From NCBI GenBank assembly GCA_963576735.1, contig OY755177.1:11904001-11968000 (forward strand): a stretch of 64,000 nucleotides of DNA, in the 5' to 3' direction. A program made the position numbers and the translations under genes. Below the pieces are notes generated by a model. The model was not told where the DNA came from, did not search any database, and saw only the letters and a program-made list of their open reading frames with translations. This DNA is from Bedellia somnulentella. Taxonomy: Eukaryota > Arthropoda > Insecta > Lepidoptera > Bedelliidae. Shown here one piece after another: positions 10,745 through 22,325 of the stretch; the stretch's first letter is position 1, and every line of letters starts with the position of its first letter.

Positions 10745-12053
10745 ATTTAGGTATTGTAAGTAATGTATTACATCAGCCTATAATTTCAAACAGTTGAATG
10801 ATTAGCTTCAAAAAAATACTTTCCAAGCGGATAATATTCAAAATTTTCTTGTTCAATGGCCGAATACTAACGTTGCAATTGCAGCTGCGACATACAATGG
10901 CAGTAAATAAATAGTATTACGCTAGCACACAGATTTATGTTGAATATAGCAATAAAATGTGCAGTTTGTGAGTGATCGTTAACGTCGGAGTTAATCTATT
11001 GTCTAATATTTATCTTAACTTGATTTTCAATGCAAATTGCTATTGAAATTAATTAATCTGAGCGGTCTTCGTACTATCTGTGCAGTCGGTTTTAAGCATG
11101 AAGTCGCGCTCTGAATAAGAAAACATTGACTTTTTTCTATTATTTTCAATGGGATAATATTTTTTTTGTGCTTATGACTCAACGGTATGTTCGATAGCGA
11201 AGCGCGATTACAATACTTAGCAATATCCATTTGATCACTGTGCCAAACTTGGTTGGAATCGGTTGAGCCGTTCTAGAGAAATTCGATAACAAAAAAGTGG
11301 CCTATCGCGTATAAGACTTAACTACTACATTTACAAGTATTAATTTCAGTTGTTGAAGATACATACAAGTGGTTAGTTGTATTTATCGTAAATCTAAGAA
11401 ATAAATTGGATTTGTGAAATATCCATTATTGGTAAGGAAATCGCGGACTGTATGTGTGTATAAATGTGCAATAAGTTTTTGTATTATTGTATATACTGTA
11501 CAAATGTGAGCATCACCAAATAAATAATAAATTGGATTGTTTGTTGTTGTTGGTTTCATTTATGTTTAAATGATTTAGATTCTATTTATCCAAATCTGTC
11601 TTGTTGTCCTGAATCAACACAATTGTGTGAAAAATGGCTTTTTAGATAGCTTTTGACTACATACACTTTTTGAAACGGATAATAAAATCGCACTTCGTGT
11701 CACCATATTTCAATTTCCGTTGGATAAAACTGCCTCGAAACTAGTATTCAATACGACAGACGATTTGGTTAGGACCGAAGCATGCTGATTGGTCAACCGA
11801 AACTGTGTCAACCTTTGATTCATAAAAAAAGGCATTTTTAGAACAAAAACTAATCCTATTGTGTCGTTTTAGCTATTTTAAAAATTTTTTTGAATGTCCT
11901 AATTACATAGTCGTATATATTGATGTTATTGACCTTTTCTGTATCAACTAATTTAAACAAAAAATGTGATGAAGTGTTCTATTTAATGAATATTATCACT
12001 TGTAATCATAAAGTTAGTTTTGCAGGCACGTATACTTGTATGTTTGAAGTATA
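10745..12053. other. No recognisable gene
   Basis: AT-rich. The string at 11240-11290 (CCAAACTTGGTTGGAATCGG and on) resembles the conserved end of lepidopteran transposons but is too short to assign. Confidence 0.4.
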
Positions 12054-12361
12054 GCTGTGTAGTATCGATTTAGTGCTACCACCCCATTTCTTCCCATCGG
12101 TGATCGTAGGAGGCGACTATGGGTATCGGGGAATTGAAAAATTCAATGATTCATGGCTCAATTCCAGTGATTTTAGGCGATGCTGTTCTTCAACAACTGG
12201 GTTGAAAAAACATTTAATTGGGTCTCCACCCATCACTAAAACATTTATTTTGCAATATTTTCTCCACTTTACTTCCAAAAGTGCCTGAAGAATTTTCTGA
12301 TTCTGAAGCTCTGGCTAACCCTTTTAGGGATTAAAATAGCCGTGAGAATATGTATTTATGG
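12054..12361 (+). mobile_element. Family A repeat (A9), with an internal insertion
   Basis: 5' GCTGTGTAGTATCGATTTAG, then GGCGACTATGGGTATCGGGG. About 60 bases of extra sequence follow before GGTCTCCACCCATCAC. The end CCGTGAGAATATGTATTTATG is kept. Confidence 0.75.
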
Positions 12362-12504
12362 ATGTTAATTAAAATGCGAAGTAAGCATAAAAAATGATAT
12401 AATTATACAAAATTTTATTTGCGGTTTCTGAAAACAAACTTCATCTTAAAAACAACTTTTTTAGATTTTTGTTGAAATTTATTCATATCTATATTATACC
12501 AATG

Positions 12505-12732
12505 TATCCTCACGGTCATAAATGGAAAATTGGGTATACAGAAATTTAGAATTGGAAGTCTTTCGGGCACTTTTTGAAGTTTATTGGGGAAAATATTGTA
12601 AAATACAGATTGTCTGTGAAAGGCCTACCACTGTATCGCCCAATAATCCCTAAATATGTCGCAAATACCATAAGCCGCCCCTTATGACATCCGCGGGTAA
12701 AAATTAGTGCTGTTCTAAACCGACAGTACTCA
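12505..12732 (-). mobile_element. Family A repeat (A10), diverged
   Basis: TATCCTCACGGTCATAAATG at the 3' side, GAAGTTTATTGGGGAAAATA and CTAAACCGACAGTACTCAT at the 5' side. Confidence 0.7.
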
Positions 12733-12862
12733 TTCATACATACATAACTATAATCACGCCATTATTTCCCATTGGGGTAGGCAGAGACTATTGATCGCCA
12801 CTTTGTACGATCGTGGCAAATCTCCCTAGCTTCGTTTACATCCATCAATTTTCCATACATGC
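12733..12862 (-). mobile_element. LINE L2 3' end, 5'-truncated
   Basis: The minus strand matches the last ~130 bases of the L2 copy at 52160-52290: a GATGGATGTAAACGAAGCTA-type string, AAGTGGCGATCAATAGTCTC, CCTACCCCAATGGGAAATAA and a TATG tail. It abuts A10 directly. Confidence 0.8.
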
Positions 12863-13735
12863 TTAAAACAACTTACCAAACAAAATATCCAGTTTAACAT
12901 TGAATTTGTAAAATTAATAATAAATCAGTTTAAGAAACAAAAATATGTACACCTCAAACATTGTTATTTTATAAAAAGCCCAATGTTAATTGGTGCTTTA
13001 ATATCGACCTCCGATCATCAATCAAGCTCGGCTTAAACAATGGAGGCAAAGGCAGGCCGCGATTAGAACCCGTAGCTTAGGTGCCCAAATTATCTTCCAT
13101 CACATACTAATTTGTGCACCAGGGATGTTGAACTTCCTGCGGGAATCAATATTGGGGCTTATACATTGGCCTATTTTGGGGCGTCACAGATTTTGCAATG
13201 CTGTTAAATTGGCTGCGATTTTCGAGCTGCATAACTTGTGACTAAATGGACTGTGGATATTAAAGCTGCTTGATATGCTATATAAATATAATATTTAATT
13301 TTTTTTTGAAAACTATCTCTTATTGTATTTGACGTATACGTAATGTCATAAAAAAACAGATATGAAATATCAACAACAAAATTACTACTTTCTACAATCT
13401 ACTATAGCGAAACAATACATAAAAATATAATAATCAATTTTGTACATAATTTTGTGAAGGTAGTTAGTATTAATAATTTTATAGTACTGTATAATGACAA
13501 TAACACCTCAGTCTTCCCGTGACCATGATAACTGAAAAGTTTTCGAAACGTCGGGCTTTAAAAATAATGTAATAACACGCGATTAAAATATCCGAAAATC
13601 AATAGTTATTTTAATTATAATGTGCAATTGTGAAAATCTTAGAAAATACTACTTTCTACAATAACTAAATTAATATTTTGTGAATGCAATTTTGTTTAAG
13701 GACTATAATTTTACGTATTAAGGTTACAAAAAATA
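12863..13735. other. No gene; possible Penelope-type scrap
   Basis: AT-rich. At about 13505-13600 the string AAAGTTTTCGAAACGTCGGG followed by AACACGCGATTAAAATAT resembles sequences I associate with Penelope-like retroelement ends; this is from memory and weak. The rest shows nothing I can name. Confidence 0.35.
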
Positions 13736-13789
13736 TTGATATATTTTTTACGATGGTGGTGGTTTGGTTTATATATAGGTTATATAAGA

Positions 13790-14520
13790 AAGTGCAGATT
13801 TTGTGATTACAATAGGTATTTAACAAGAGAGACAAGTGAAGAATTTATGTATCTAGGAAGTTTGTTATCGATCGAAAATGTGAGAAAGATATTAAAAGGA
13901 GAATTGAGAAGGGATATTCTATTAATGGAGCCATGAAACAGTCTAATGTCGAGCCAGTTATAGTCTTAAAAGGCTTGAAAGGCTGTGCAAAATTCTGTTC
14001 TGGCTCCCACACGGATGTATGGTAGTGAATGTTGGGCATGGCGAAAACAGCATCAAATTAGTATGAAAGCAATTAAGAATGAGTTCCCTCAGTAGTTTAT
14101 GTAATATAAGGTGTTCCGTGCTTCGTATGGCATGTTTAGTCGTCGGCCCCGGCTACTACCACGTTAGTAGTCGTTAGTCTGCCAACCCACAAACGGCCAG
14201 CATGGTTGACTGAGATCAAATCACTCTATAGAGTAGGCTTGAGCCCCTTGGTTGGGATGTATTTGGCATGTGAGGAAGGTTGAAGGTTAGGTGTGAAAGA
14301 TAAATAGTGTGCAAAATAGAAAATAACTGTGGTTAGGGCACACAAAGTGGACGAATGAAAGTAAATTAGCAAAAGAGATATATAAAGCCAATGTGGACGG
14401 CTATTTCTTGTAACAGTCTGAAAAATTAAAGAGCACGTTTGAAAAGCATAATTAATTTAAGGGAAGTAAAAGATAATTATTAGTATACCAATGGCAAAAA
14501 TTGGCGTGAGTATGGGGAAG
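13790..14520 (+). pseudogene. L2-type LINE reverse transcriptase C-terminus, decayed and interrupted
   Basis: The frames give SEEFMYLGSLLS, then GYSINGAMKQ, then in another frame PTRMYGSECWAW-like and KQHQISMKAIK text. This is the same order as in the intact L2 fragment at 51.6 kb (FVYLGSLF, NGAMN, YGSECWVWQKKHES). The region contains several stops and frameshifts, and family C sequence interrupts it at about 14118-14282. Weak similarity continues to TGGCAAAAATTGGCGTGAGT near 14500. It lacks the palm motifs, so it is a 5'-truncated dead copy. Confidence 0.65.
14118..14282 (+). repeat. Family C interspersed repeat
   Basis: Contains CGGCCCCGGCTACTACCACG, TTAGTAGTCGTTAGTCTGCC and AACGGCCAGCATGGTTGACT. 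The second half matches the reverse complement of 35522-35632 and the extra segment of SINE copy B1. It lies inside the decayed L2 copy. I recognise the GGCCAGCGTGGTNGACTA core as common in Lepidoptera but cannot assign it to a class. Confidence 0.6.
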
Positions 14521-14727
14521 CACCGAACTTAATGGCCCCATATGTCCCCCATGTGAATGTTGAAAATTCGTTAATTTTACTATTAAACGTACGTACTAAG
14601 TACACTATCTATTTTGTGTAATGAATGTAAGTATAGATCGATGAAATGTTTTAATTGTTCGCTGTGATAAAATCAAACTATGAAGAAAGATATTTATTGC
14701 TTATTTTTTTCTTTGTGATAAGCATAA

Positions 14728-15150
14728 GCATAAACGTTCACGCCGAATATCCCCGAAGGGGTTGGCAGAAGTACTAATACTTCTGAACAACACGTGACTT
14801 TGTCACCTGGTGTTCAGAGTACCCACGTTTTGCATGGACAGTGTACTCACGTGATAGGGGGCAGGCCTATCGCCGTTTTGTACGAATACACTGTCACATG
14901 ACTAAGTACAACTCAGCCATGTGGGTTTCCTCACGATGTTTTCCCTCACCGTTAACAACCATTTTTTTTTTTTAAGTGGTCGCCATGACCGAAATCGGTC
15001 GGATGGATCATCATCATCATCAACAACCATGATAAATTAACCACACATATGTCTTTAGAAAAGACAAATTGGTGTAGGCCCGACCCAGGATTTGAACACT
15101 AGTCGTTTGCACGATAACCGAGTGTTCTACCCACTGGGCTATCACGGTTG
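14728..15150 (-). mobile_element. SINE B copy (B4), full length with a 59-bp insert
   Basis: The minus strand has a tRNA-like head at the right (TAGCCCAGTGGG box A; TGTTCAAATCC box B), a body, and CCCCTTCGGGGATATTCGGC plus TTTATG at the left. The body is interrupted at 14963-15021 by a short insert flanked by AACAACCAT on both sides. Confidence 0.85.
14963..15021 (+). mobile_element. 59-bp insertion with 9-bp target duplication
   Basis: It begins with 11 T residues, contains GGTCGCCATGACCGAAATCG and ends in (ATC)n. It is flanked by AACAACCAT at 14954-14962 and 15022-15030. Removing it restores the SINE B consensus, so the boundaries are firm. It is probably the extreme 3' end of a retroelement with an ATC-type tail. 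Confidence 0.75.
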
Positions 15151-15950
15151 GTTATGATGTCCATTAAAATGTATTGTTACTTATACATTTGTATTGGTTG
15201 GGATTAAATCAAGAGTCGTTGGTTTTCCAACATTATACCGATTTGAAAGAAATATGTATTCTTCCAACACACTCTCAAATTTTTTTATCTCAAACGCACG
15301 ACTATGTAGGTATTGAAATTTGCTCTGAAAGTCGCACTAAAACACAAGAGCGAAGTGCTTCTGTAATCTTATCACATATTTTCAAGAAAGTTTTACGACA
15401 TATAAAAATATGTTTTCGTAAACGATATCTTATTAAAGGTTGAAGAGCGTAGATTTAGGTGGAAACTCGACAGAGGGGTATTCGAAGCAGTAAAGCTCGT
15501 TCACGCGTCATTATATAACGGGTAGCGTGCAAAAATGTTGTCAACCCCTGTTCCGGCCGGCCTTCACATTTATCGGTTTATATACGATCCAGTTGAAAGA
15601 TTTACACCATTTTTTATGTGTCGCTATAATTTCTGTAACCATTTTTATCGATTTGACATGTGTGTTCAACATTTAATTTGTGGTGTTGATTTGTACACCA
15701 ATATTGGAAATTACTTATTTGCGATTAAATTTCAAAATTATAAAACGTTTGTGATTACATTAGAATTGCAATGAACAACATATTGCAGATGTCATTGGAG
15801 TCTGTTTTAAATACCAAAAAGAATTAAATGAATTCTAAACGTAATTTCAAATAATGTTTAGTTACTCTTCCTCTTCTTGAGATTTTTAATTTCAACACCA
15901 TTCATAAAATCAGTGGTTGAATAAATTTATACGCTTATATAAATTTAGGT
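15151..15950. other. Two short open frames, no recognisable product
   Basis: Plus-strand frames at 15174-15443 (89 codons) and 15535-15774 (79 codons) have no motif I recognise. The second is rich in Phe, Tyr and Cys. Neither has splice or homology support here, so I do not call them genes. Confidence 0.35.
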
Positions 15951-15952
15951 GA

Positions 15953-16150
15953 CATGGTTACATCCTCTCATCTCTTTAGTGGGTGTATGAATTTTTAAGT
16001 GGTAGTTGGGCGATATGGTTAGATACTAATCACCAAAAATACTTAATTTGTAATATCTTTTCCGCAATTAATTTCCAAAAGGGGCTAAGTAATTGTTAAT
16101 CCCTTGGGTCTGGCTACTTTTTTGGGATGTTTAGCTCTAAGTATGATGTA
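15953..16150 (+). mobile_element. Family A repeat (A12), old
   Basis: TTGGGCGATATGGTTAGATA, AATCACCAAAAATACTTAAT, TTTCCAAAAGGGGCTAAGTA and TCTGGCTACTTTTTTGGGAT are retained. The 5' end and tail are eroded. Confidence 0.65.
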
Positions 16151-16857
16151 ATCATGTTAATTCTATAAAAGGTATGTCAGGAACATTGAACAAAATATTA
16201 ATCCAAATGTTACCAAACCATGAGCTTCGTCCTTTATTGTCAATTACATCCATGGGTCAGTATTAAACATTTACTTAAGAAATAATCATCAGTATAAGAT
16301 TTTAGAAAATCTTACAACTTTTCGTACGATAACCGGTCAAAAGTTTCTAAATAAATTACATTTCTTACGGAACTATTATTACGTGGGATTTGAAAAAGTG
16401 ACAGCATTATTGTTGAAGACGTTTGATATATCTTTCTAGGTTATATTTCCGACAGGGGATGAAAAACTGTATGTATCCGTTTTCATAATAAGTTTATTTG
16501 CGGTGACGTAAATATGGCGAACAAAACGGAACAAACAAATAAATAATAGTAACTTGCGGTTATGTTTTCATATGTTGAAATTACTGTTGTTAGAATACAA
16601 CATGGAAAGGATCCAATAAGTCTCAAATGGTTGTATATTGTTAACATTAGAAACGATTTCAAGGAAATATATATTAATATTCTTAAAATAAGATATGTGA
16701 AGCTGAGTCAGGCACTTAAAATATTAGCTTTACATCTGTAATTGCTAATGTATTATTACGTAAATAAATGAAACTTCTGATAATTTATCACCCAAGATAC
16801 CGAGTTATTTTTAAACATAATTTAAATGTATTACATACTAATAAAGCTGTAATGTAA
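16151..16857. other. No recognisable feature
   Basis: AT-rich. I see no coding or repeat match. Confidence 0.45.
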
Positions 16858-17027
16858 AACAAAAAGGCAGGCGTCCGAATTATGAAGAATAAAATATCAT
16901 GTATGAACAGATTGATGGATGCAGACTAAGCTAGAGAGGTTTGCCAGATTGTACGAAGTGGCGATCGATAGTCTCTGCCTACCCCAATGGGAATTAACGG
17001 CGTGAGTGCATGTATGTATGAATATGT
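16858..17027 (+). mobile_element. LINE L2 3' end, 5'-truncated
   Basis: AGGCAGGCGTCCGAATTATG, GATTGATGGATGCAGACTAA, AAGTGGCGATCGATAGTCTC and CCCCAATGGGAATTAACGGC, with a TATG tail, match the 3' part of the 51.6-kb copy. One reading-frame stop is visible (GCAGACTAAGC). Confidence 0.85.
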
Positions 17028-17630
17028 AATAAAACTGTGTTTATGGCTCCTCCTGAGCATTTCGTGTCTCAATCAGATAAAATGGTACATGAGCAAATTA
17101 GGCTAGCCTATTTTATTCTTCTGTAGTTACCAAATTTACGAGTAAATATTGACAGATAGAAATGACAAATCTATAACGGCAGTTTTACGGTATTCCCAAT
17201 TGTCTACAAATTCCTAAAAAGTTGCGAATAGTTCACAAAAGCGATTATTTATTCACTTTTAGGAGCAATACGAGAAATAGATGGCAAAAATCTATAAAAT
17301 CATTGTGTCTCACATACTTCTGACTAAAAGTCTAAGCAATAAATAATTTAGTATTGGTAAAGTGAATGCCGATGTCAGTTTCGAAATGTAAATTAATTGC
17401 TCAATTGAATATGCAATCTCTGCTTGGATCCACGTTATCCAACCTATTAACTAGATTCTCTTCACCGTCGTGACACCTCGTCTATTAATAATCGTGTAGT
17501 CTATTGAATCTTAATATTAAATACCTGTTGTATATAGGCAAGCAAGTTCAAGACTATAAATTACCGATATATAGTATTTACTCATCTTACGTATACATTA
17601 TAAGAATTGAAGACGTGTGTTTAGAATTAC

Positions 17631-17826
17631 TGTATAGTGCTTAGGATAACACTGGATAGTGTTACGGCCTAGGAGATTTTTAATTGAACTTTCGTCGACG
17701 CGGTTGGAGACCCATCACCAAGAATCTATGTTTTACAATCTTTTCCCCACTTAACTTCCAAAAGTAAGTAAAAGTTCTCTGGCAACCTCTTTTAGGGATT
17801 TATAGCCGTAAGAATATGTATGAATT
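17631..17826 (+). mobile_element. Family A repeat (A13), shortened
   Basis: TGTATAGTGCTTAGGATAAC at the 5' end. The middle retains GACGCGGTTGGAGACCCATC and CTTTTCCCCACTTAACTTCC, and the copy ends TTTATAGCCGTAAGAATATG. Confidence 0.75.
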
Positions 17827-18180
17827 TGTTTAAAATAATACGATAGTAAAAAATATAATGGTTATATCATAGTATTTTGACACGAAAAGAGTGATAACAT
17901 TTGTCTATCTTCTGCAAGATGTAGGCGTGTGTGATGTTAGAGTAATTTGGATATAATTTATATACCCTTTTCATGCATGTTCGTTACAATATGTCATTTT
18001 AATTAAGTTATATTCCATTTTTTTATTTATATTTCATTTCAATATGAATGGATCTCGCATTGTTTTAAAAATATTAAAAATGTTTTTAATTTACGTGCTA
18101 TTACACTTATTTTTAGATTTAATTTGCAAAATCATTGTCTTTGGTTAAACTAAATAATATTTGTACATCTTTGCGTTCGT

Positions 18181-20051
18181 TTAACCCAGATGTTACTGAA
18201 GCATGTTTTTATGAAAAAAATTCATGATTTTTTGTAATCGAGTATAATTTCATACTAATAAGACAGAAAAAATGTGAAAAAAAATAAATCTGTAGTGGAA
18301 AGTCGGAAAATTGGTGTAGTTTATAAACAACGCTAGTAAAATGTACTACTATCGCAATTAATCATGTTGTGAAGTAAATAAAAGAACCGTTAAATGATTT
18401 CAAGGTTTATTTCCATTGTAAAAGAAAAAAAGTGACGAAAGTAAATTTGTCTCATCAGGGAATGTTATGATACAATTCAAAACAGTTTTTTGGGTGCAGA
18501 GTAACGTTACATTTCTTACAAAAAAAGTTAGCGTGTTTGTGACAATGAGCACACCTTAGCTGTCCTTCCCTGTATTTTACCAAGTGTCCAATTCCATCAT
18601 AGCGAGAACTTTCATGAAATGCTTCAGATGTACGTCCTGGCTTGCGTTGATCTTTTTTCTTGTAGGTCTCCAAAATTCCTGTAGCTACACTCCTGCGAAA
18701 TTTCAAATGGTCGTATTCGCCCTTGTTTGCCTTGTACAGTTGCCAGGAATTGTGGAGAGCCATGTCCAAGCAATGAGCAATCAAGGAAAAGTACCATTTC
18801 TTGCCTCTAATTGATGTTCTATAAAGGCCAATATTCTGATCACACCTGTCAACACCTCCCATATTTTCGTTATATAGTTTTATAAGAGCGGGTTGATCAA
18901 CTAAAACGTATTTTTTTTCTTTTTGGGAAAATCGTTTTATCTTGTTCACTGGTGTTACTTTGGCATCATTAGATGCCACTGTGACAACACTGTTGTCATT
19001 CCACTTGAATACAATAATTTCCTCGGCTCTTGATGATTTATACTTGTAGGAACCTCGCTCAGTTTTTTGCATTTCTTTGTTAGCTGGCAAAGGACATTTC
19101 GACAGGAGATTTTCACGTATTGTTCCAGTGGCTTTGAACCCTCTTTGACCCAGCTCGTCAATAAGCGGTATAGAAGTGAAAAAAATATCAAAAAAAAGCA
19201 GCAGTTTTGTGTGGGACGTATATCTCGTGACGACCAATTGTAAGTTTTATTTTTGGGGATCATAGTTACGGCTGTCACTTGAAGTGCAGACTGTCTTGAC
19301 GTACCAGGTTCCTGTATACTTTCTTGTTCTACTTCATTCCTGGCCTCAGTGTCGATTCGCTGTCGTTTTGCCAATTGATGAAGTGGTATATTGTCATTTT
19401 CACTTTCAGAGGAATCGAAGTCTAATTCTGCTTGAGCCCGTAGCTGCGAACCAGGTAAATTGTTCAATAGCACTTGATTCTCGTCCCCTGAATCTTCGTC
19501 AGTGATACCGGCATTACAGTTTTCAGGAGGACATATGATCAGAGAATCAGGCACAGGACACTCGTCATCTTTTTCTAACTCTTCAACGATTTCGTGAAGC
19601 TTCAAACCTCGCAAAAGTGGCCTAAAACAAAAATAACACTTGTATACAATCGACGCATTATGGTAGACGTGTATCTTACTACTGGCGTTTATAAACAACA
19701 CCTATTTCATGCGTAAATTACTTGATGAAGAAAGCCCGAAATTGACGAGTTACTTTTGGCTTTGCGTAACTAATGTTAAAAGTCACGTATCCCATGTAAG
19801 CTACGTAGAAAATAATTTAATCATAAATCCAATACTCACTTTGAAAAACTCATGTCCAAAATGATCCAAGAAAACTTTCTACCAACACTGAATGTAACAA
19901 ACTTAACGGATTCACAAGGCTGACTAAAGATTATTATTATACTTACTTGTAGTTACATACAAATAAAATATTTCAAAACTACCTACATTTGGAGTAAGAA
20001 TTTAATTTACTATGCGTTGTTTTAAAACAACGATAGCAACAAGTGGGTTAA
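18181..20051 (-). mobile_element. piggyBac-superfamily transposon, internally deleted
   Basis: TTAA occurs at both ends (18181-18184 and 20048-20051), the target duplication specific to piggyBac. It is followed inward by matching ends CCCAGATGTTAC (left) and CCCACTTGTTGC (right, reverse complement). The right subterminal region has the palindrome GTTGTTTTAAAACAAC at 20017-20032. The element is about 1.87 kb and contains a deleted transposase gene on the minus strand. The flanking sequence shows no other repeat. Confidence 0.85.
18455..19853 (-). pseudogene. piggyBac transposase gene with an intron and a central deletion
   Basis: Exon 1 is probably 19840-19853 (MSFSK), with donor GTGAGT and a 218-nt intron. 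Exon 2 starts at 19621 and reads PLLRGLKLHEIVEELEKDDE, an acidic N-terminal region, then KNKTYNWSSRDIRPTQ near 19220-19260. The frame then breaks and joins KLLLFFDIFFTSIPLIDELG, which carries the Asp of the piggyBac DNWFTSIPL-type motif (second catalytic Asp). GGVDRCDQN follows (third Asp), then a C-terminal cysteine-rich zinc-binding domain (CAHC, CKKC, H, C). The segment with the first catalytic Asp is missing: the coding length is about 420 codons against nearly 600 for the family. It cannot be active, but it keeps the end-binding C-terminal domain. Confidence 0.85.
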
Positions 20052-20080
20052 CTTAGGATATGGTGTAAAAATTATACAGC

Positions 20081-20145
20081 ATCATCATCAGCCTATAGAC
20101 GTTCACTTCTGGACATAGGCCTTCCCCAAAGATCTCCACAAGGTA
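20081..20145 (-). mobile_element. RTE-like LINE L3 3' end fragment
   Basis: CATCATCATCAGCCTATAGA, then TGGACATAGGCCTTCCCCAA, match the 3' terminus of the L3 copy at 2383-2460. Only ~65 bp are present. Confidence 0.8.
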
Positions 20146-20273
20146 GTAGGTGTAATGGGAATTTACAAATCTTAGAAAGCGTTTTTAAGCGCTCGCTTAA
20201 ATGATGAAAAGAAAAAAAAACAGTTTGTGTTTTTCAGCATGTCTGCCATTTTAGAAAAAAAATATAAGATAAC

Positions 20274-20541
20274 ATAACATAAACGTTCACGCCGAGTATT
20301 TCCGAAGGGGTTGGAAGAGGTATTAATACTTCTAAACAACACGTGACTTTGTCACGTGGTGTTCAGAGTACCCACGTTTTGCATGGACAGTGTACTCACG
20401 TGATAGGGGGCAGGCCTATCGCCGTTTTGTACGAATACACTGTCACATGACTAAGTACAACTCAGTCATGTGGGTTTCCTCACGATGTTTTCCCTCACCG
20501 TTAACAACCATGATAAATTAACCACACATATGTCTTTAGCA
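20274..20541 (-). mobile_element. SINE B body (B5), head missing
   Basis: CATAACATAAACGTTCACGC at the left (tail) through to CACACATATGTCTTTAGC. The tRNA-like head is absent, as expected for 5' truncation. Confidence 0.85.
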
Positions 20542-21066
20542 TAAAACCATGATGGATTAAAAAAGCCTGATATGAGAAAAAAAAAATGACAGAAACTTAT
20601 CTGGGTCGTAATGTAAAATTTAGCCTTAACAGGGACAACGCCTGGATGGCCAAGCGCTAGATTTTAGTATATAAGGAAGGTATAGAATAATACCATACCT
20701 ATTTTAGCATGCGTGCATGTGATGGAAATAACACTGGTAAGTGTTAGCACTAAATTGGCTGTCCTCATGTTGGTCACTTCACTGGCATTTTAGTATCACT
20801 CACAGTCGCCACACAACCTTAGTACCTGCAAATAAAAGAAAATTGGTTAAAAACTGTAAATATGATGCATTGTTGTAAAGGGTTAAGTAGAATGGGAAAC
20901 AAAAGAACACGTTTCCTGGAAATAATTTATTTATAATAAACGTTTTAACTTTATTATTAATTCAGATTTGAATATGAATTTTGTTTAATTAATCAACTGA
21001 TTACTGAAGGTATGTATAATAACCCCATTAGTTTCCATTCGGGGAGGTAAAGAATATTTATTATGT
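20542..21066. other. No gene
   Basis: A box A-like TGGATGGCCAAGCGCTAG lies at about 20640-20660 without box B. Otherwise nothing recognisable. Confidence 0.35.
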
Positions 21067-21406
21067 ATAATTTATCATGATTGTTAACGAAGCTAGAGAG
21101 GTTTGTCAGGATCGTGCAAAGTGGCGATCAGTAGTCTCTGCCTACCCCAATGGGAACTAATGGCGTGAGTATATGTATGTATGTATGTATGTATTGTTAA
21201 CGGTGAGGGAAAACATCATGAAAAAAACCCACCTGGCTAAATTGTACATAGTTATGTAAAAGTGTATTCGTACAGAGGGTGATAGGCCTGCCCCTTAAAT
21301 CGTGAGTACAATCAACACTAGGTGACAATGTCACGTGATGTTCAGAACTATTAGAAACTCTGCTAATCCCTTCGGAGATAAACGGCGTGAAGATTTGAGT
21401 TTGAGT
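21067..21406 (+). mobile_element. SINE B body (B6) split by an L2 insertion
   Basis: TAATTTATCATGATTGTTAAC (to 21088) continues after the insert at 21202 with GGTGAGGGAAAACATCATGA, through to CGGAGATAAACGGCGTGAAG. At 21445-21518 follows a diverged reverse-orientation head (TTTAATACCACGCTTGTTTG ... CCACTTGGTTATGACGG), probably a second old copy. Confidence 0.8.
21089..21192 (+). mobile_element. LINE L2 3' end inserted in a SINE B
   Basis: GAAGCTAGAGAGGTTTGTCA through CCCCAATGGGAACTAATGGC and a (TATG)n tail. The 9-bp target duplication ATTGTTAAC lies at 21080-21088 and 21193-21201. Sequence identity to the 51.6-kb copy is high. Confidence 0.9.
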
Positions 21407-21589
21407 TTTAATTTGATATGATTTAAGGAAATACGAAATGGTATAGGTCCTATACGGTATTTAATACCACGCTTGTTTGCATGATAGGCGTTGTTTTATC
21501 CACTTGGTTATGACGGTTATAAAAAATAAAAAATAAACGTAATCATTTATTTCAAAATAAAAAGATAAATCTTTGTTTTTTGAACGTCA

Positions 21590-21830
21590 AATTTTAACTT
21601 AATACTAAGTTTACTTCGGATTCGGAAGGTGTTTTGTTGAGAGAAGAACCCGTAAGAAACTCGTCAACACACATCTTTTTTACGTCCATTACAATTTTGG
21701 TGTTAGCCCGGAAACATCCTGCACAGAGCCCTGATGACACCAAGCCACTTCATCATTAATGTAATCATTGACATTGTAATAGGCTTTCGAACTAAGATTT
21801 CTTTTAACTGCTGCTTTGAATTTTGTTTCC
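21590..21830 (+). mobile_element. Possible CR1-type LINE 3' UTR remnant
   Basis: GAGAAGAACCCGTAAGAAAC followed by TTAATGTAATCATTGACATT and GTAATAGGCTTTCGAACTAA resembles, from memory, the 3' UTR of lepidopteran CR1 (Zenon-type) LINEs. There is no coding evidence, so this is tentative. Confidence 0.35.
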
Positions 21831-21896
21831 TTTCTTAGTACTTATCATAATAGGTTGTTAGTACTTATCATAATATGATATGAATAGCTATTATAG

Positions 21897-22325
21897 TCCA
21901 AGATCCCGGTGCCCCCAGACGTTACTTATTTTCTCATAAGAAATATAAATGGGATAAAGTAGTGTTAGTACGTACTTTGAGTGTGTGCATACCTGCTACC
22001 TTGGGTCGACGGCCAATTCATAGGTACCAGGTGCTAAAGGTAGATAAATACAGTACTGATTTTTCTTAAATTCTCAGTGCTGATTTTTACATATGTTTAA
22101 GATATTGTTGTTAAAAATTAATAATCATTATTGCCAGACACTTTCTATCGGCGCTTACCCTTACCAGACGCTTTAAAGCTTCAAAAAAAAAAACAGATTC
22201 TTACTTACAATCTCACTCTTGATTTTTATGTATAATACTTGGGGAACTATTTGAACACCCCTGGTCAGCAGCCAGACCAATTAGAGGGGTCAAACTTCCT
22301 CCCAGACACACATTATGTGTCGCTA
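21897..22325 (+). repeat. Left long terminal inverted repeat
   Basis: Pairs with 27113-27539. Internal landmarks shared by both arms are TACCTGCTACCTTGGGTCGA-type text, TAGCACCTGGTACC (in the right arm's orientation) and CAGCAGCCAGACCAAT. Confidence 0.85.

Noticed and set aside
13040..13090. Possible reverse-strand box B (GGGTTCTAATCGCGG)
   Set aside because: No box A at the right distance and no matching repeat copies in the window.
18584..18814. 76-codon plus-strand frame
   Set aside because: Antisense to the piggyBac transposase.
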